From: Prunella strophiata
Taxonomy: Eukaryota; Chordata; Aves; Passeriformes; Prunellidae
NCBI GenBank assembly: GCA_036583965.1
Contig: JAZBQD010000014.1
Location: 1,964,001 to 2,028,000 of the forward strand
Direction: 5' to 3'
DNA length: 64,000 bases
In this document: positions 12,355 to 23,023 of the stretch, one piece after another
Layout of the letters: each line of letters opens with the position of its first letter
Position numbering within the stretch: position 1 is the stretch's first letter
The notes under the pieces: model-generated
Seen by the model: only the letters and a program-made list of their open reading frames with translations
Databases searched by the model: none
Told to the model about the DNA's origin: nothing
Translations under genes and position numbers: made by a program

Positions 12355-13933
12355 GTTTCTGTCTGGGCCCTGGTGATGCTGAGGATGGCTCATGGCTGGC
12401 TACTTTTGCTCCTTGTTTCCTCAGGTGGGATGATCTTGCAAGTTTTGGGTTATTTTGTTTTCCAAGTTTTATTCTTACTGAGTTTCCCTTTCATCTCTGC
12501 TTCCCAATACTGTTCTGCTGCTGTAAATCTCTTTAACCCAGTGCTTGCAAATAGAGATTCACAAGCTCTCCTTACAAGGAATCCAAATAATATAATTCAA
12601 ACTCAGGAAGGGCTGAAATGGGGGTTTATGTTTTCTGTCACATTATTTGCAGTAGTTTTCCAGTGAACCTGGCCATTGTCCTTGCCAGCCAATGCTTGTC
12701 AGGAAGGTTACAGCAGTGTGCAAAAATCTGGCTACCACTCCACTGGATGTAGATAGGTGGATTAGCAAATGTGGGATCTGCAGTACAATGAGCACCTTTG
12801 TTTGGGGCTTTTGCAAAGTCTGGAAGAGCTGGCATTGTTCCCAGTTCAATGTAGCTATTAGAGTCTTTTCACTGACTTAATTGGAGCTGGATTAGGGCCT
12901 AATCATTAAAAAAATCTTCACCCTGCAGCGAGCAATGGTCACATTTGACCTCAAAATTTCAGTAGGAGGCTTTGGTACAGGAAAACTAGAACATAAAAGA
13001 TGGAAAAATAATATTTTCCTGTCAAACGAGAAATGATAGATAACTATATGTAATACAATGACCATATGCCTAAAATTTGTCTTGAACTCCCCAAATTTTG
13101 TTCCACATAAGATCTGTCCAATTTTGATTTTTGGCAGCTGCCAGAGCACAGTGGAAGAGAAGGCTGTTTGTCTGCCTTTAGCTGGTGTGGGATTTGCTGT
13201 TGGCAAGCACAGACAAACACTTCAGTTCTGTGACCAAATGTCTTTGCCATTGTTTTTATTAGACTGTGGGATGTTTTTCCTGATCTGTGGCAAGATATTT
13301 TGACAACTCACTGCAGTATAATAAACTGAGTAAAATATCAGAGAATAATATATTTTATGTGCATGTGTATATATCTATATTTTAATGTATAAAAGTAGCA
13401 TAAATTAGTAATTGGGGTTTTGTAGATAGGATTTCACAGTTCACAAAGCCAATGCTGCATCACTGTTACAGATTGACAGTGAGTGTCCATCTGTGTCTCT
13501 TGTTCTTTGCCTTCAATGTCTTTTTATTTAGCATGTACTCCAGATGAAAGGTGCCACACTTCAGGCCCTGTGAAAGTCCAGATGGAATATTTGACGTGCA
13601 GTGGAAGCACAGCTGAACTGAGACAGAAAGATTAGTAATGCAGGGAACCCTAAATACTGTAATAAAATTAATTATTCTATAATTAATTTCTATATCTTAA
13701 ATCTTTATTATTTTTAGGAGATTAATTTTTTGACAGTCCTGATAGGGAGCTGTGTTTTGGCTTGGGTTTTGTAACATGTAACATTTTATGAGTTATTGCT
13801 TCTTGTTGCATTCAAAACATCTGCTATTTGGGAGGCATGAGAGGAATAATCTCTGTTAGTTTTATCCTGACAACCAATATGAGATAAGACGTCGATGAGA
13901 TATGGTGAAAAAATTCATGTTCATTTATCAATG
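12355..13933. other. Non-coding stretch, no gene recognised
   Basis: Immediately after the LTR, a frame from about 12376 to 12666 encodes a hydrophobic start, but it ends without any domain I know. The rest, including overlapping short frames at 12640-13300, is unremarkable. A near-perfect AT-rich palindrome (11-bp arms, 3-nt centre) lies at 13665-13689. Confidence 0.5.
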
Positions 13934-13996
13934 TCACAGAATGGAGAAGGTTGGAAGGGACCCATGGTGGGTCACCTGGTCCTGCTCATGTGTCCT
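13934..13996 (-). mobile_element. CR1 LINE 3'-end fragment
   Basis: The plus strand reads TCACAGAATGG, then AGGTTGGAAGGGACC. This is the reverse complement of the 3' end of avian CR1 elements, which finish in ATTCTGTG-type octamers. Only about 60 bases can be recognised. The element is therefore a heavily 5'-truncated copy in minus orientation, with its 3' terminus at 13934. No coding part remains. Confidence 0.75.
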
Positions 13997-14154
13997 GTGA
14001 AATGAGCCTTTTCTCCACTCTGAAAAGCCTAAATAATATTCTGGTAACATTTGCATTACAGGAAGAAGTTTCTTTAGCACCCACTTATCATGTTTCACTC
14101 AAACATGGCAGACAATTGGAGAAACTTCAACATGGGAATAATATTGGTAAATAT

Positions 14155-14481
14155 TGTGGCAGCAGCTCTCTGGTCACAGAGGGAAACAGGCACAACTTTC
14201 CCAGGCATCATTCTGGGAAAGGCTGTGAGAAGATCAGAGAAAAGAATGAGAAACAATTCTTAACTTGCTGCACCTGGTGTTGTGAACATGTGGAATGTGT
14301 TATGGAGATTTGTTCACCAAAGGGTGGTTTCTTAACTAGCCAATGGTGATGGTGTTTTAATTAAAGGATCAATCAAGTCCACCTGTAGCAAAGTAGGGTA
14401 TAAAAGCATGGCTTTCTCAAAAAAGCCTTCTGGAATGCCTTGGAGTTGCTTATTTCCTGCTCCTGCCCCATTGTGCTGACA
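14155..14481 (+). mobile_element. ERV LTR with CCAAT and TATA boxes
   Basis: The block contains phrases I recall from abundant passerine ERVK-type LTRs: GAGAAACAATTCTTA near 14250, GTGGAATGTGTTATGGAG near 14290, then a CCAAT box (GCCAAT, 14339-14344). A TATA box (TATAAAAG) follows at 14399-14406. The start at TGTGGC (14155) and the end at TGCTGACA (14481) are approximate, because I find no clear target duplication. No gag, pol or env sequence follows. The LTR differs completely from family A and from the 45-kb LTR. The class assignment is from memory and needs a repeat-library check. Confidence 0.65.
14399..14406 (+). promoter_or_regulatory. TATA box of an ERV LTR
   Basis: TATAAAAG lies 55 bases downstream of a CCAAT box and about 75 bases before the presumed LTR end, the normal place for the core promoter of a retroviral LTR. 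Whether it is still active cannot be told from sequence. Confidence 0.55.
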
Positions 14482-17400
14482 GGTAAGCCTGGCAAATTGT
14501 ATGAAAACCAGTTTTTCCGTGCTATAATAGCAAGAAATGGAGGATGTTCCAAAGAAAAGTTTGGTTTGGTTTAGTTTTTGAGTGTTTTCGTCACTGTAAG
14601 GCAAATTTTCTCAAGCTCATCTGTTTGATTCACATACTGATGGACAAATGTGTCAAAACTGCTGGAAGCAAGTGCTGTAGGGCATGTGTTTTAAGAGACT
14701 TTTGATTCATTTATGTGCTCATAAGTTTTCTATTTTTATTCATGGTTAGCATACTTCACCAGGCCTGTCACACCAGCTCAGGGACTGAGCTGAACTCTTC
14801 CCTTTTAATGGTTCTATCTTCTGAAGTATCTGTAAAGTGTATTTTTTTTTTTTAATCCCTGCTGGATGCATAACTACACATCTAGTTTAATTCACCATGA
14901 CTACAGCACATCTTTGCCATCCTATAAATTGTCTCCTCCTGGTTACACCAGTTAAAACTTCTTTGCTAATTGAATAACAGAGACAAAATTTTGTCATCTC
15001 TGCTTGTCTAGTTTCTTCAGTTTTATACTGTTGTGTTTTAGGAGCAGTTTAAAAGATTCAAAACATGCCCTTGTGGTTTTCATGCTCTTGTCTTGTGTGG
15101 GTTCTTTTAAATTGTGTGCAATGAGACTGCCTGGGTGAGAAATACTTTGCAATTCAGGCCAGTTTGAAGGGTTTTAAATCAGAAATTAATGACCAAATTC
15201 CTTGTCCTTATGGGGGAAAGTAAGGTGACCTAATTGTCATATTGCTGTGAAGAATTTACTGGAATATGCAGGGGTTATAGCAAGATTTGAATTCTGTTTG
15301 ATGTGGCAGAAACTCCTGATGGCTTCAAGGAAAGTTGGTCAAGACCCTTGCAATGAATCCCAAGCATTTAAGACTAGGAAAAGGTGGGGGTGGTGAAGAG
15401 ACATTTTGGGGGAACAAATTCACAAACGAAATTCTGGAAACTGGGGAGAAGGGTTGTTTGGATGAGAATTAAATCACAGAAAGAAATGACTTGTGGGACA
15501 AGAAAATTTGATAAACTCATGGCCATTTCTCATCTCATCTAAATGTTTCTCTTAGCTACCAAAATAGCCTTGGAGAAGGAATTAAACAGTTGGGCAAATA
15601 TTGTACAGTCAAGTTTCAAGCCCTGCTCAGAGCTGGGCTTTTTACAGAGCTCTGAAAGCCAAGAGTAGAAAATTAAGAAAGTGAATGCCAGGAACCATCA
15701 AGCTGTGGAAGACAGGGCTGGAAAGCACAGCTGTACAGAAAATGACTTTTCAGGGAATTGGGAAATTGCAGGCTACAGAGGGTGGGAAAAAAAGGAAGTG
15801 CAAGCCCACAAAAAGCATTAGAAAAAGACAGGAACAGAAGATCGGTCCCAAGAAGGGTTATGAATGCAAGGAAATTGATTTACATCAGTAAAAATGAATT
15901 ATGCCAGATGAGAACATTGTTTTTAACAGGAGACAAGCAGGGTATCTGCAGGACTCTTCTATGCCTTGAAGTACTTTGGGACTCCTTCCATAAAAGCATT
16001 ACAAATTCAGAAGTAATATTCAGTCCAATGAGAAGCCTGTCCCACCCCTCTGTCACCTGCCTCTTGTTTTGGGCAAACCTCAAAGTTAACAGTTTCTGCT
16101 GTTTCCCTGCCCCCTTATTTCTTGGTAACACATTTGCCAAGCAGACACTAAGGATGGCAGAGGATTAATGGGGCTCCAGAGCAGTGTCATAAATGCCAGC
16201 AGGAAGCTTCCCTCCTGTTTGATGCACAGCTTTGACTTTCAGCTATGGGTGTGGAGGGCCATACATTCTGCTATAAGTGCAGTTTCTTTATGGATCATTT
16301 AGTGCTGTGTTCATAAAGGCATTGCTAGACTTTTAACTTTCAAAGTTAGGAAATGCAAGGAAATACAATAACTCTGCTCTCTATGGTTATAGGTATTACC
16401 TTTCCCCATAGTTACACAGCTTTCTCCAAACATAAATTTTAGTCACTTGTGCACCCATCAGGGCATGGATCAGGTTGGTCTCTCCAAGCCCACATAATGA
16501 CCATCATAGAATCAGCTCCTCTGTTCCATTCACCATTCAAAATAAAATTTTGGTTTGTGGATGTAATTATTTCTTGTCACAGCAGAAAAAATTTTGCTTT
16601 GTTTGTTAACCAGAGTGTACTAAACGTACTTTTCTTCTTGTGAAGTACTTTTTTTTTTTTTTTTTCTTCTGGAGTATTATTTAATGTAATACAGAACTCT
16701 GAGAATATATGCTTATTCCTTCTCTGAAGGTGTCTGAGCCTGTCATCTTGCTTCTAGTGTATAGGCAAAAAAATCTTGTTGGCTCCAAAGAATTAGTAGC
16801 ACTGCCTCTTAATAATTTCAGTAGTGCAGGAAGGTTCTAAAAAATATATTCAGCTATGTTTTCTAAGAGGAATTCTTAAACTAGCCTCTAGTTTTGCACA
16901 GTTTTCACATAGCCTAGTGAGCTATGTGAATGACCCAAAATCAGAGTGTACAAGCAGGGCAGGTGTCAGCAAACTGTGAAGGAAGCTGCCCTATCAGTGT
17001 ACAGGAAATCACAGCTTGACTCACAGAACCTGCTTAGTTCTTCTCCTGCAGCTCTCCATCATGGCCATCTCTGAGCCCTTTGCAGTCTTCCCAGAGCCAG
17101 CTTTACTCTTCTGGAATTCTGTTTTATCACAAGGCCAGGAGCTAGCTCTGTATTGCTGCTGTCACCAGAGGGAAAATAATGTGAGGGGAAAGAACAAAAC
17201 GGAGATGAGGAGCAGCTTTGGGGACTGGGGATCCTGGTGCTGCCTGCAGGGGACACCTCCAGCCCTGTCCCACTGCTCCCCAGCAGCAGCAGGCTGGGGA
17301 TGCTCTGCCGTGGCACCAAGAGCTTCAGAAAGCCCTGCTCTTCCTCCAGCTGACAAATGGGGCCAGGTGATTATTTGACATGATGATTTGACATCCCCTG

Positions 17401-18485
17401 ATGTCCAGCTGAGCAACAGAATCACAAAGCCTGGCTGCCTGAGAGGTGACTTTGGCAGCTCCTCTGCCTGGATGTCAGTCACAGCAGTGAGTTTATTTCA
17501 GGTGACTGTATCCAGGTGTCAGCTCTTTAAAGATCCTTTTTAGTGTTTCTGTTCAGCTCCACTGCTGGCTCTGCTGACAGTCTCAGTGCTGGAGGGAGCT
17601 TGGCACAAGGGCTGCAGTGTTATTGCAGTTTGTCTCTCCAAATGTCCTCCTGCTTTCTGTCCTGCAGGGTGGAGGGTGTGTGTTCTGACCTGCTGAGGTC
17701 AAATTCACAAATTCTTCAGGAGCAGAAGAGGGTAAGACTGGTTCAGAGCTGTCAGAGGGCAGTGACTGGCACACACCACACACCACCCACAGCCCTGAGG
17801 CTTCTCTTAGAACTGGTGTTTGTCACAGTAAAAGGTAGATCATATTTATTTTGACAGTCTAATTGCAAAATATGGATTGAGAAATCAGTGACTACAACAA
17901 GTGTACAACATGGCTGTCACCCTCAGACCATTATTTATCTGCCCAGAAATGTTACAATGCATCTCTTCCCTCATCACACCAATTTTATTCCAGTCTGGTC
18001 TCTGCTAGCTGTCAATAACAAGTAATTTTCCTTTTCCCACCACACTGAATTTTTGGTGGCTGTGATGTTGTAAGTGTAGAGGTGGGAGGTCAAATCAGGA
18101 GAGAACAAGCAGTGGTTCTACAAACTTCAGGTTAGGGTGAGACAAACTACATAGAAAACACTGGTTTTTTCTTTTTCTTCCTTTTCAGAATTTTTGGGTT
18201 GTGGGTGTGTAAATGCATGGAGTGGGGCTATTGTGAATTGTGTAGGATTTATATGATTCAGCATGTGCTGAATATATGATATGATATAGCATGTGCTTAA
18301 GTAATAAGTTTTTATGGCTAAAAATAAGGGTCTTACACCTTTAAATGAGCCTGTTCTATATTTGTGACAGAAATCCTCCAAAGACAAGGAAGCAAGGAGC
18401 TGGATAACTGCATATGCTGTTATCAGATCCCACTGGGAATTGATCAGGTGTCCCCTATAAAGAATTAAAAAGACATTCAGGGACA
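14482..18485. other. Non-coding stretch with GC-richer island, no gene recognised
   Basis: Mostly AT-rich unique sequence. From about 17000 to 17850 it becomes GC-richer and opens several overlapping frames on both strands. None has a domain, and their overlap argues against real coding. A clean 10-bp-arm hairpin with a 7-nt loop (TTCACATAGC / GCTATGTGAA) sits at 16904-16930. A near-palindrome (ATTCAGCA / TGCTGAAT) sits at about 18256-18273. Confidence 0.5.
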
Positions 18486-18504
18486 TTTTTTTTTTTTTTT
18501 TTTT
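18486..18504 (+). repeat. Poly(T) tract, 19 nt
   Basis: T19 followed by CTTTTCAG. The tract looks like a strong splice-acceptor pyrimidine tract, but I see no exon after it. It may equally be the tail of an unrecognised minus-strand retroposon. Confidence 0.85.
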
Positions 18505-20038
18505 CTTTTCAGAAGATTCTGAAAGTGGGGAACTAAATGCAAGGAATTTGTTAGTGTGGGATTAACTGGTGTAAATCACACAGCTGAGCCAAGGACTAGC
18601 AGGGGCAAGGCAATGAACAAAATTGCTGGTTGGTTTTGCAGCACCTGCTTGGTGTTTTTAACACACCTCACTGCAGCTGCTGATCTGGTGCAACCCATTG
18701 CTGTGGGCCAAGTTAAAAACAACCAAAAAAATTAATCTCCTGCACTGAATCCTCATAGAAGTCATTTAAATATACCAGTGCTATCTCTCTAGCTGTTACC
18801 TATAGGTAAGCATTATCTTTTTGGCAGTGAATGTTGTGACAGAATGAGTCTTGACTGATGTTCTGATTGCAGGCCACATCAGGAATAATAAATGTGCATG
18901 ACTCTTTTGAGCATGTTTTCTCACAAATGTTCAAATATCTCCAAGTGCTCTGATTCTTCCCATGTTTGGGTTTTGCATAGTTGGTTTCTTGGGTTTTTGA
19001 AAACTAAAAATGCTTTTTAATGCTGTATAAACTAGTGTCTTGGTATTGCTCAGGGAAGTTCAGGTTCCAGTCACCAGGTAGCAAATGTATGTGGGTGATT
19101 TTCTGAAACAGAGTAAGGTCTTGAAAACCAGTGCTAAGTTCTGCTCATGAATTCTTCTCGTTGCAATTTTGACAAAACACGGAATTACCAACCAGGGTTT
19201 GGGCAGAGAAAACTCTAACTGAAATTTTTAACTTCTGTTTATAAAATTTATGAAAATCTGTTTAATTCTGTTTGATTCTTTCCTACCTGATTTATGCCTG
19301 TTTTATGAAAAAAAAAAGTATTTCCTAGTATATTCATGTTTACATTTTCTAATAGCTCCAGCCTGAAAATATAATGGCAACATTTATATATTTCTTGGTT
19401 TTGCTCTCACATTCTATCAAAGGGTAGAAAATGCTTTAACAAATGAGACACTTGATGGACTATACAACAGAGATTCAATCACAAAGAAACCAGTGAGAGG
19501 ATAAAGCTTCTTTCTGGTCAAACTGATGGACCTTTAAACTATTGCCTAAATCCACAAAACCAACAGTTAATTGGAATGGTACAGTCCACTTACATAAATC
19601 TCCCATACACACTGTGAATTTCATCACAAATCACAGTAATAATTTGGAATTGCATCATTCTCTGCGAAATAAAACACCCTTGTGGTCTGTGAAGAAAAGA
19701 CTGCAATGCTGTGCTGGAGAGTGAGCAGCTTCAGCAGGGGATTTCAGATAGACTGTAATTGCTAAAATTTTACCCACAACATATCACCTGTACTTTTATA
19801 AAAGTAGCCTGTGAATCCTCTTGGAGGAAAAAAAAAAATCAAACAGCTTCCTCTTCATCCTGAAAATATGGTTAGGGATGTGGAGGTGGTAGCATTGGCA
19901 AGAAGCAGCATTTATTTTTGTTGGGAACTTCCAACAAATCCTGGCAAAGGGTTGACTAAGGATACTATTTAATGGTTTAACTTTAATTCACAGAATAAAA
20001 ATGCTGTGCTGTTGTGTCTTCTGGAGGTGTAGTGGGTT
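18505..20038. other. Non-coding stretch, no gene recognised
   Basis: Unique AT-rich sequence. The 60-codon frame at 19542-19724 and other short frames show no recognisable product. Confidence 0.5.
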
Positions 20039-20360
20039 CTGTATGTGGTGATCAATCATGTTCTCTGATAGGGGATTAGGAATAAAGATAAGGGTAAGAT
20101 ACAGGCTAGAGAAACTAGGATTTACAAAACCTGCTCAGGAGGACCGAGTTGTAATGAAAAGAGCAGGATTCAAGGATTATTCCTGGAGACAGAAAGGTGA
20201 GCTACCATAAAGCACACCCAGTAAAGACAGCTGGTAGCATGAGGAGTCTGGCTCACAGATGCTTTGGAGCAGGTTTTGTAAATCCTAGTTTCTTTAGCTT
20301 GTACCTTACCCTTATCTTTATTCCTAATACTATATCAGAGAACATGATCCTCTCCTACAG
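20039..20360. repeat. Long foldback (inverted repeat) of 322 bp
   Basis: The left arm core (20058-20136, ATGTTCTCTGATA to AACCTGCTC) is complementary to the right arm core (20267-20345) in about 73 of 79 positions without gaps. Outside the cores the pairing continues more loosely, with a small insertion, to CTGTA at 20039 and TACAG at 20360. The spacer is about 130 nt. The sequence could be a MITE-like non-autonomous DNA transposon, a foldback element or a local inverted duplication. Flanking bases beyond 20039 and 20360 show no obvious target duplication. A TA pair occurs at 20042-20043 and again at 20356-20357, but it lies within the pairing, so it is not decisive. If transcribed, either strand would form a long double-stranded stem. 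Confidence 0.85.
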
Positions 20361-20985
20361 CAAAATATAAGAAGCAATGGCTTCCTCCCTAATCTTGCTG
20401 TTTATCTGCTGTTTAACACTAAACATAGCTTCTAGGTGCTGCAGCCCTAACCCTAACACCAGTTTTAACCCTTGTCATGCTCCAAACCCCTTCTCTGCTG
20501 GATGCTCTCCAAAGGCATTCTCAGAAATCCTAACCCTGGCCCAAACACTCCAGGAACACTCCATTATGTGCTGAAGGTTAGGTCCCTGCAGTCTTCCACT
20601 ACAACTAAGAGAAAAAGCCACTTGCTTTCACTTGCACCAGCTCTCAAGCTTGCCTTGCCTTCTTTAAACCCTGCACCACTTCAGTGACTTCTTCTCTGTA
20701 CCTCTGCAGGGCTCTGTTTGTTGTGGAGTGAAAATTACTCACTGTGATATGAATAAAACTGGGAGTAGGGGTAAGTTAGGAAATTGATAGACTGAGGATT
20801 TGTGATCACTTCTGAATGTAACTGAATCAAATATCTCTTGCAGTACAGAAACTGCAATTTCTCGTTGCCAGGATGTCGTAAAGTCAATTTTGATGGGGTT
20901 CATGTTGGTTTATGTTGGATTGTTAGCACAAAGCTGAGTCAATCCTGTTAGTCAGCTGTATCTGAAATAGAGTTTAAAACTGGGC
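20361..20985. other. Non-coding stretch with telomere-like units
   Basis: Starts with a 65-codon ATG frame (20377-20574) in a fair initiation context. Its translation begins with a hydrophobic, signal-peptide-like stretch and then has several cysteines. It runs through telomere-like CCCTAA units, so its composition is largely explained by them. No family is recognised. Confidence 0.45.
20445..20456 (-). repeat. Interstitial telomere-like repeat, two units
   Basis: Two exact CCCTAA units are followed within 120 bases by further TAACCCT-like words (TTTTAACCCTT near 20464 and CCTAACCCTGG near 20529). This is a very short degenerate interstitial telomeric patch, or chance. Confidence 0.5.
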
Positions 20986-21444
20986 TGATGCCTCAGGTTT
21001 CAGCTTTTATATTTTTCATATTCTGTGCTGCTTTAGTGTGTGGGTCTGAGCTTCACGTCAGGGGATGGTGAGCTCTGTGCACAGAGCAGGGAGACAAAAC
21101 AATTCCTGCTCCAGCTGGGCACCAAGGACAAATGATCCAAATCTCAGCCCAAGAGCACAAACAGCGTGGGCTGAGGAGAGAAAAACAAGCAGGGTGGGAC
21201 TGCAGGGGCTAAAGCTGGAATGGGACAATGAACTCCAAGGTGCAAATGGAGCAGAGCTGATCACAGTGACAGACCCCGTGACCATTGGTGCATTTTGGAC
21301 CATTTTGGTTCATCTTGGGTGCAGCCCTGGCTGGGCTCTGGTGCTGCCCAAGGTGAATCCATGGAGGAGATCCTTTCAATAAATCCCTGCTTTATTCTGG
21401 AGCTCTGCCCAGCTCTGTTCCAGAGCAGCCTTGACAAGACTTCA
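20986..21444 (+). mobile_element. ERV solo LTR, family A copy 2, with target duplication
   Basis: This 459-bp copy begins TGATGCCTCAGG and ends CAAGACTTCA. It is flanked by GGGC on both sides (20982-20985 and 21445-21448), a perfect 4-bp target duplication. Four-base duplications are typical of gammaretrovirus-like (class I, ERV1) integrases. It carries the AATAAA signal (AATAAATCCCTGC) towards its end. Over the roughly 250 central bases I count by eye only about five differences from copy 1, so the copies are related and not very old. No internal genes are present, so it arose by LTR-LTR recombination. Confidence 0.85.
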
Positions 21445-22991
21445 GGGCCAGTTACATGCTAAAGAAAGGAGAGACAGGTTCCAATAAATTTCTTTCTGAG
21501 GACTAAAGCTGATGGTTTCCACCATGTGTTCCATCAGTTTAGCCCCAGAATCACATGCTGACCATCCCAATACACACCTGCTTGTCTTCCCTCTGGTTTT
21601 GTTCTCTATAACAGGATAATGACTGAGGGAGGCACATTTGTAAATGTAAGACATCAAAGCGATTGAAACATGATGAATTATTATTATTACTATGCCCAAG
21701 AGACAAGTGGAAATATTTGAATGAGAAAGTAATTAAGAGCTGTTGTAGGCACCTCAACTACTAATCTCCAGCCAGGTATTTAAGATTTTGGGTCTATTAG
21801 AGAGGAATCTTGAGGAAGACTGACCTCCAGATGCAATTTGTTTCACCTCTTATGCAACTTCAAGTTCAGTATAGAAAGGGCAAAGGGCTGACACAGGGAG
21901 CAGATTCCTTCTGTGAAGGACTGGAGGCTGGTTCCTGACAGAGGGCACTGAACCTTCCAGGTTGGGAGAGAGTTGTTTCCTTCTGACTAATGTTATTTGG
22001 GCAATGTTGCCTCATTCTTTCCTTTCTTCTGGAGGAAGATGATGACAGTTTAAATTCTGAATTGCTGTAGCACTCACTGAGCTGTCTGGTAGAAGCCTGA
22101 CCAAGTCTTATGTCAGTTTTTCCAGCAGGTCATTTGTCTGTTTAAAAAAATTTAAATTAAAAATGCCTATCCCCAACATTCTTTGAAGGACATGTTTGCA
22201 TTTAAGTAATTTCTATTGTGCTCAGAGAGTTACTTGGCTTGTGTGTAGCTAACATGACTCATTTAATCCAAAAATAGGATTTGCACACACGTTTTGCAAA
22301 TCTGCTAGCAGCCTACATTAGTTCTGCACTCAGTCGTGTTTGCAGCAATGCCTTCTGGGTGCATATCCCAGCTTTTGGAAATCCACTTTGGTCTTTCCTG
22401 TTTTCCACTTGTTCATATCTCATCTTTTTCTGTTCAGCTGATTAAAGAGATGTGTTCAGTCACAGGCTTCAGCTTTTGTAACAAGGGAAAGGTCACTGTT
22501 TCTAGATTTTTGTTATATACTGATTTTTCTTCTGCAATGCCTTTGTATCGTGACAGGAAAGTTAAATTTAAGAACACCTACAAAAGTCGGGTCCCTTGGT
22601 GTACTAGAAAAATAGGATTTAGTAGTCCAAAAGCTTCTTTGTAAAGCTGTAGGTAAATGAACCTGTGATAAATCAGTTCAGGTACAAAAAGTCATGCAAA
22701 ATATAACACTTGGAAGATCAAAAACCCTGCTGCATTTATGTATATATTGTGTAACCCTTCAATGAAATGCAGGAGGGATCCCAAAAGAGGTAGGGTTTTG
22801 ATATCTTTGTTGTTTTAGAAGCCATAACTGATTCAAACCCTGTAGATATGTATTATAGCATATAAAATAGCATATGGAACAAAAATGCTAAGCTGTTGGT
22901 CACTTGAAATGTCACCTGGGTTTTTCTAGATGGGGACATCTTTTTTTCTGATCAATACAGAAGTTATGGCTTTTTTTATTTTTTTACATTA

Positions 22992-22995
<4 letters not shown>
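21445..22995. other. Non-coding stretch, no gene recognised
   Basis: Unique sequence after the LTR. The 102-codon plus-strand frame at 22336-22644 has no recognisable domain. No repeat family is recognised. Confidence 0.5.

Positions 22996-23021
<26 letters not shown>
22996..23021 (+). repeat. Poly(T) tract, 26 nt
   Basis: An uninterrupted T26 preceded by further T-rich sequence from about 22971. It is a simple repeat likely to vary in length. Confidence 0.93.

Positions 23022-23023
<2 letters not shown>

Noticed and set aside
12373..12666. Hydrophobic 97-codon frame just after LTR copy 1
   Set aside because: The first codon is GTG. An ATG follows three bases later, but there is no domain and the hydrophobic stretch comes from CTT/TTT-rich DNA. 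It was considered as an LTR-driven gene but is unsupported.
14332..14604. 90-codon minus-strand frame
   Set aside because: It covers the antisense of an LTR promoter region and flanking DNA, with no recognisable product.
16440..16520. Possible CR1 fragment (words like GGTTGGTCTCTCC and CATAGAATCA)
   Set aside because: The words are in the wrong order and spacing for a CR1 3' end, and similarity is too short to call.
18486..18515. Strong polypyrimidine tract followed by CAG, looking like a splice acceptor
   Set aside because: No open, recognisable exon follows, and T runs of this kind are common in the window as simple repeats.
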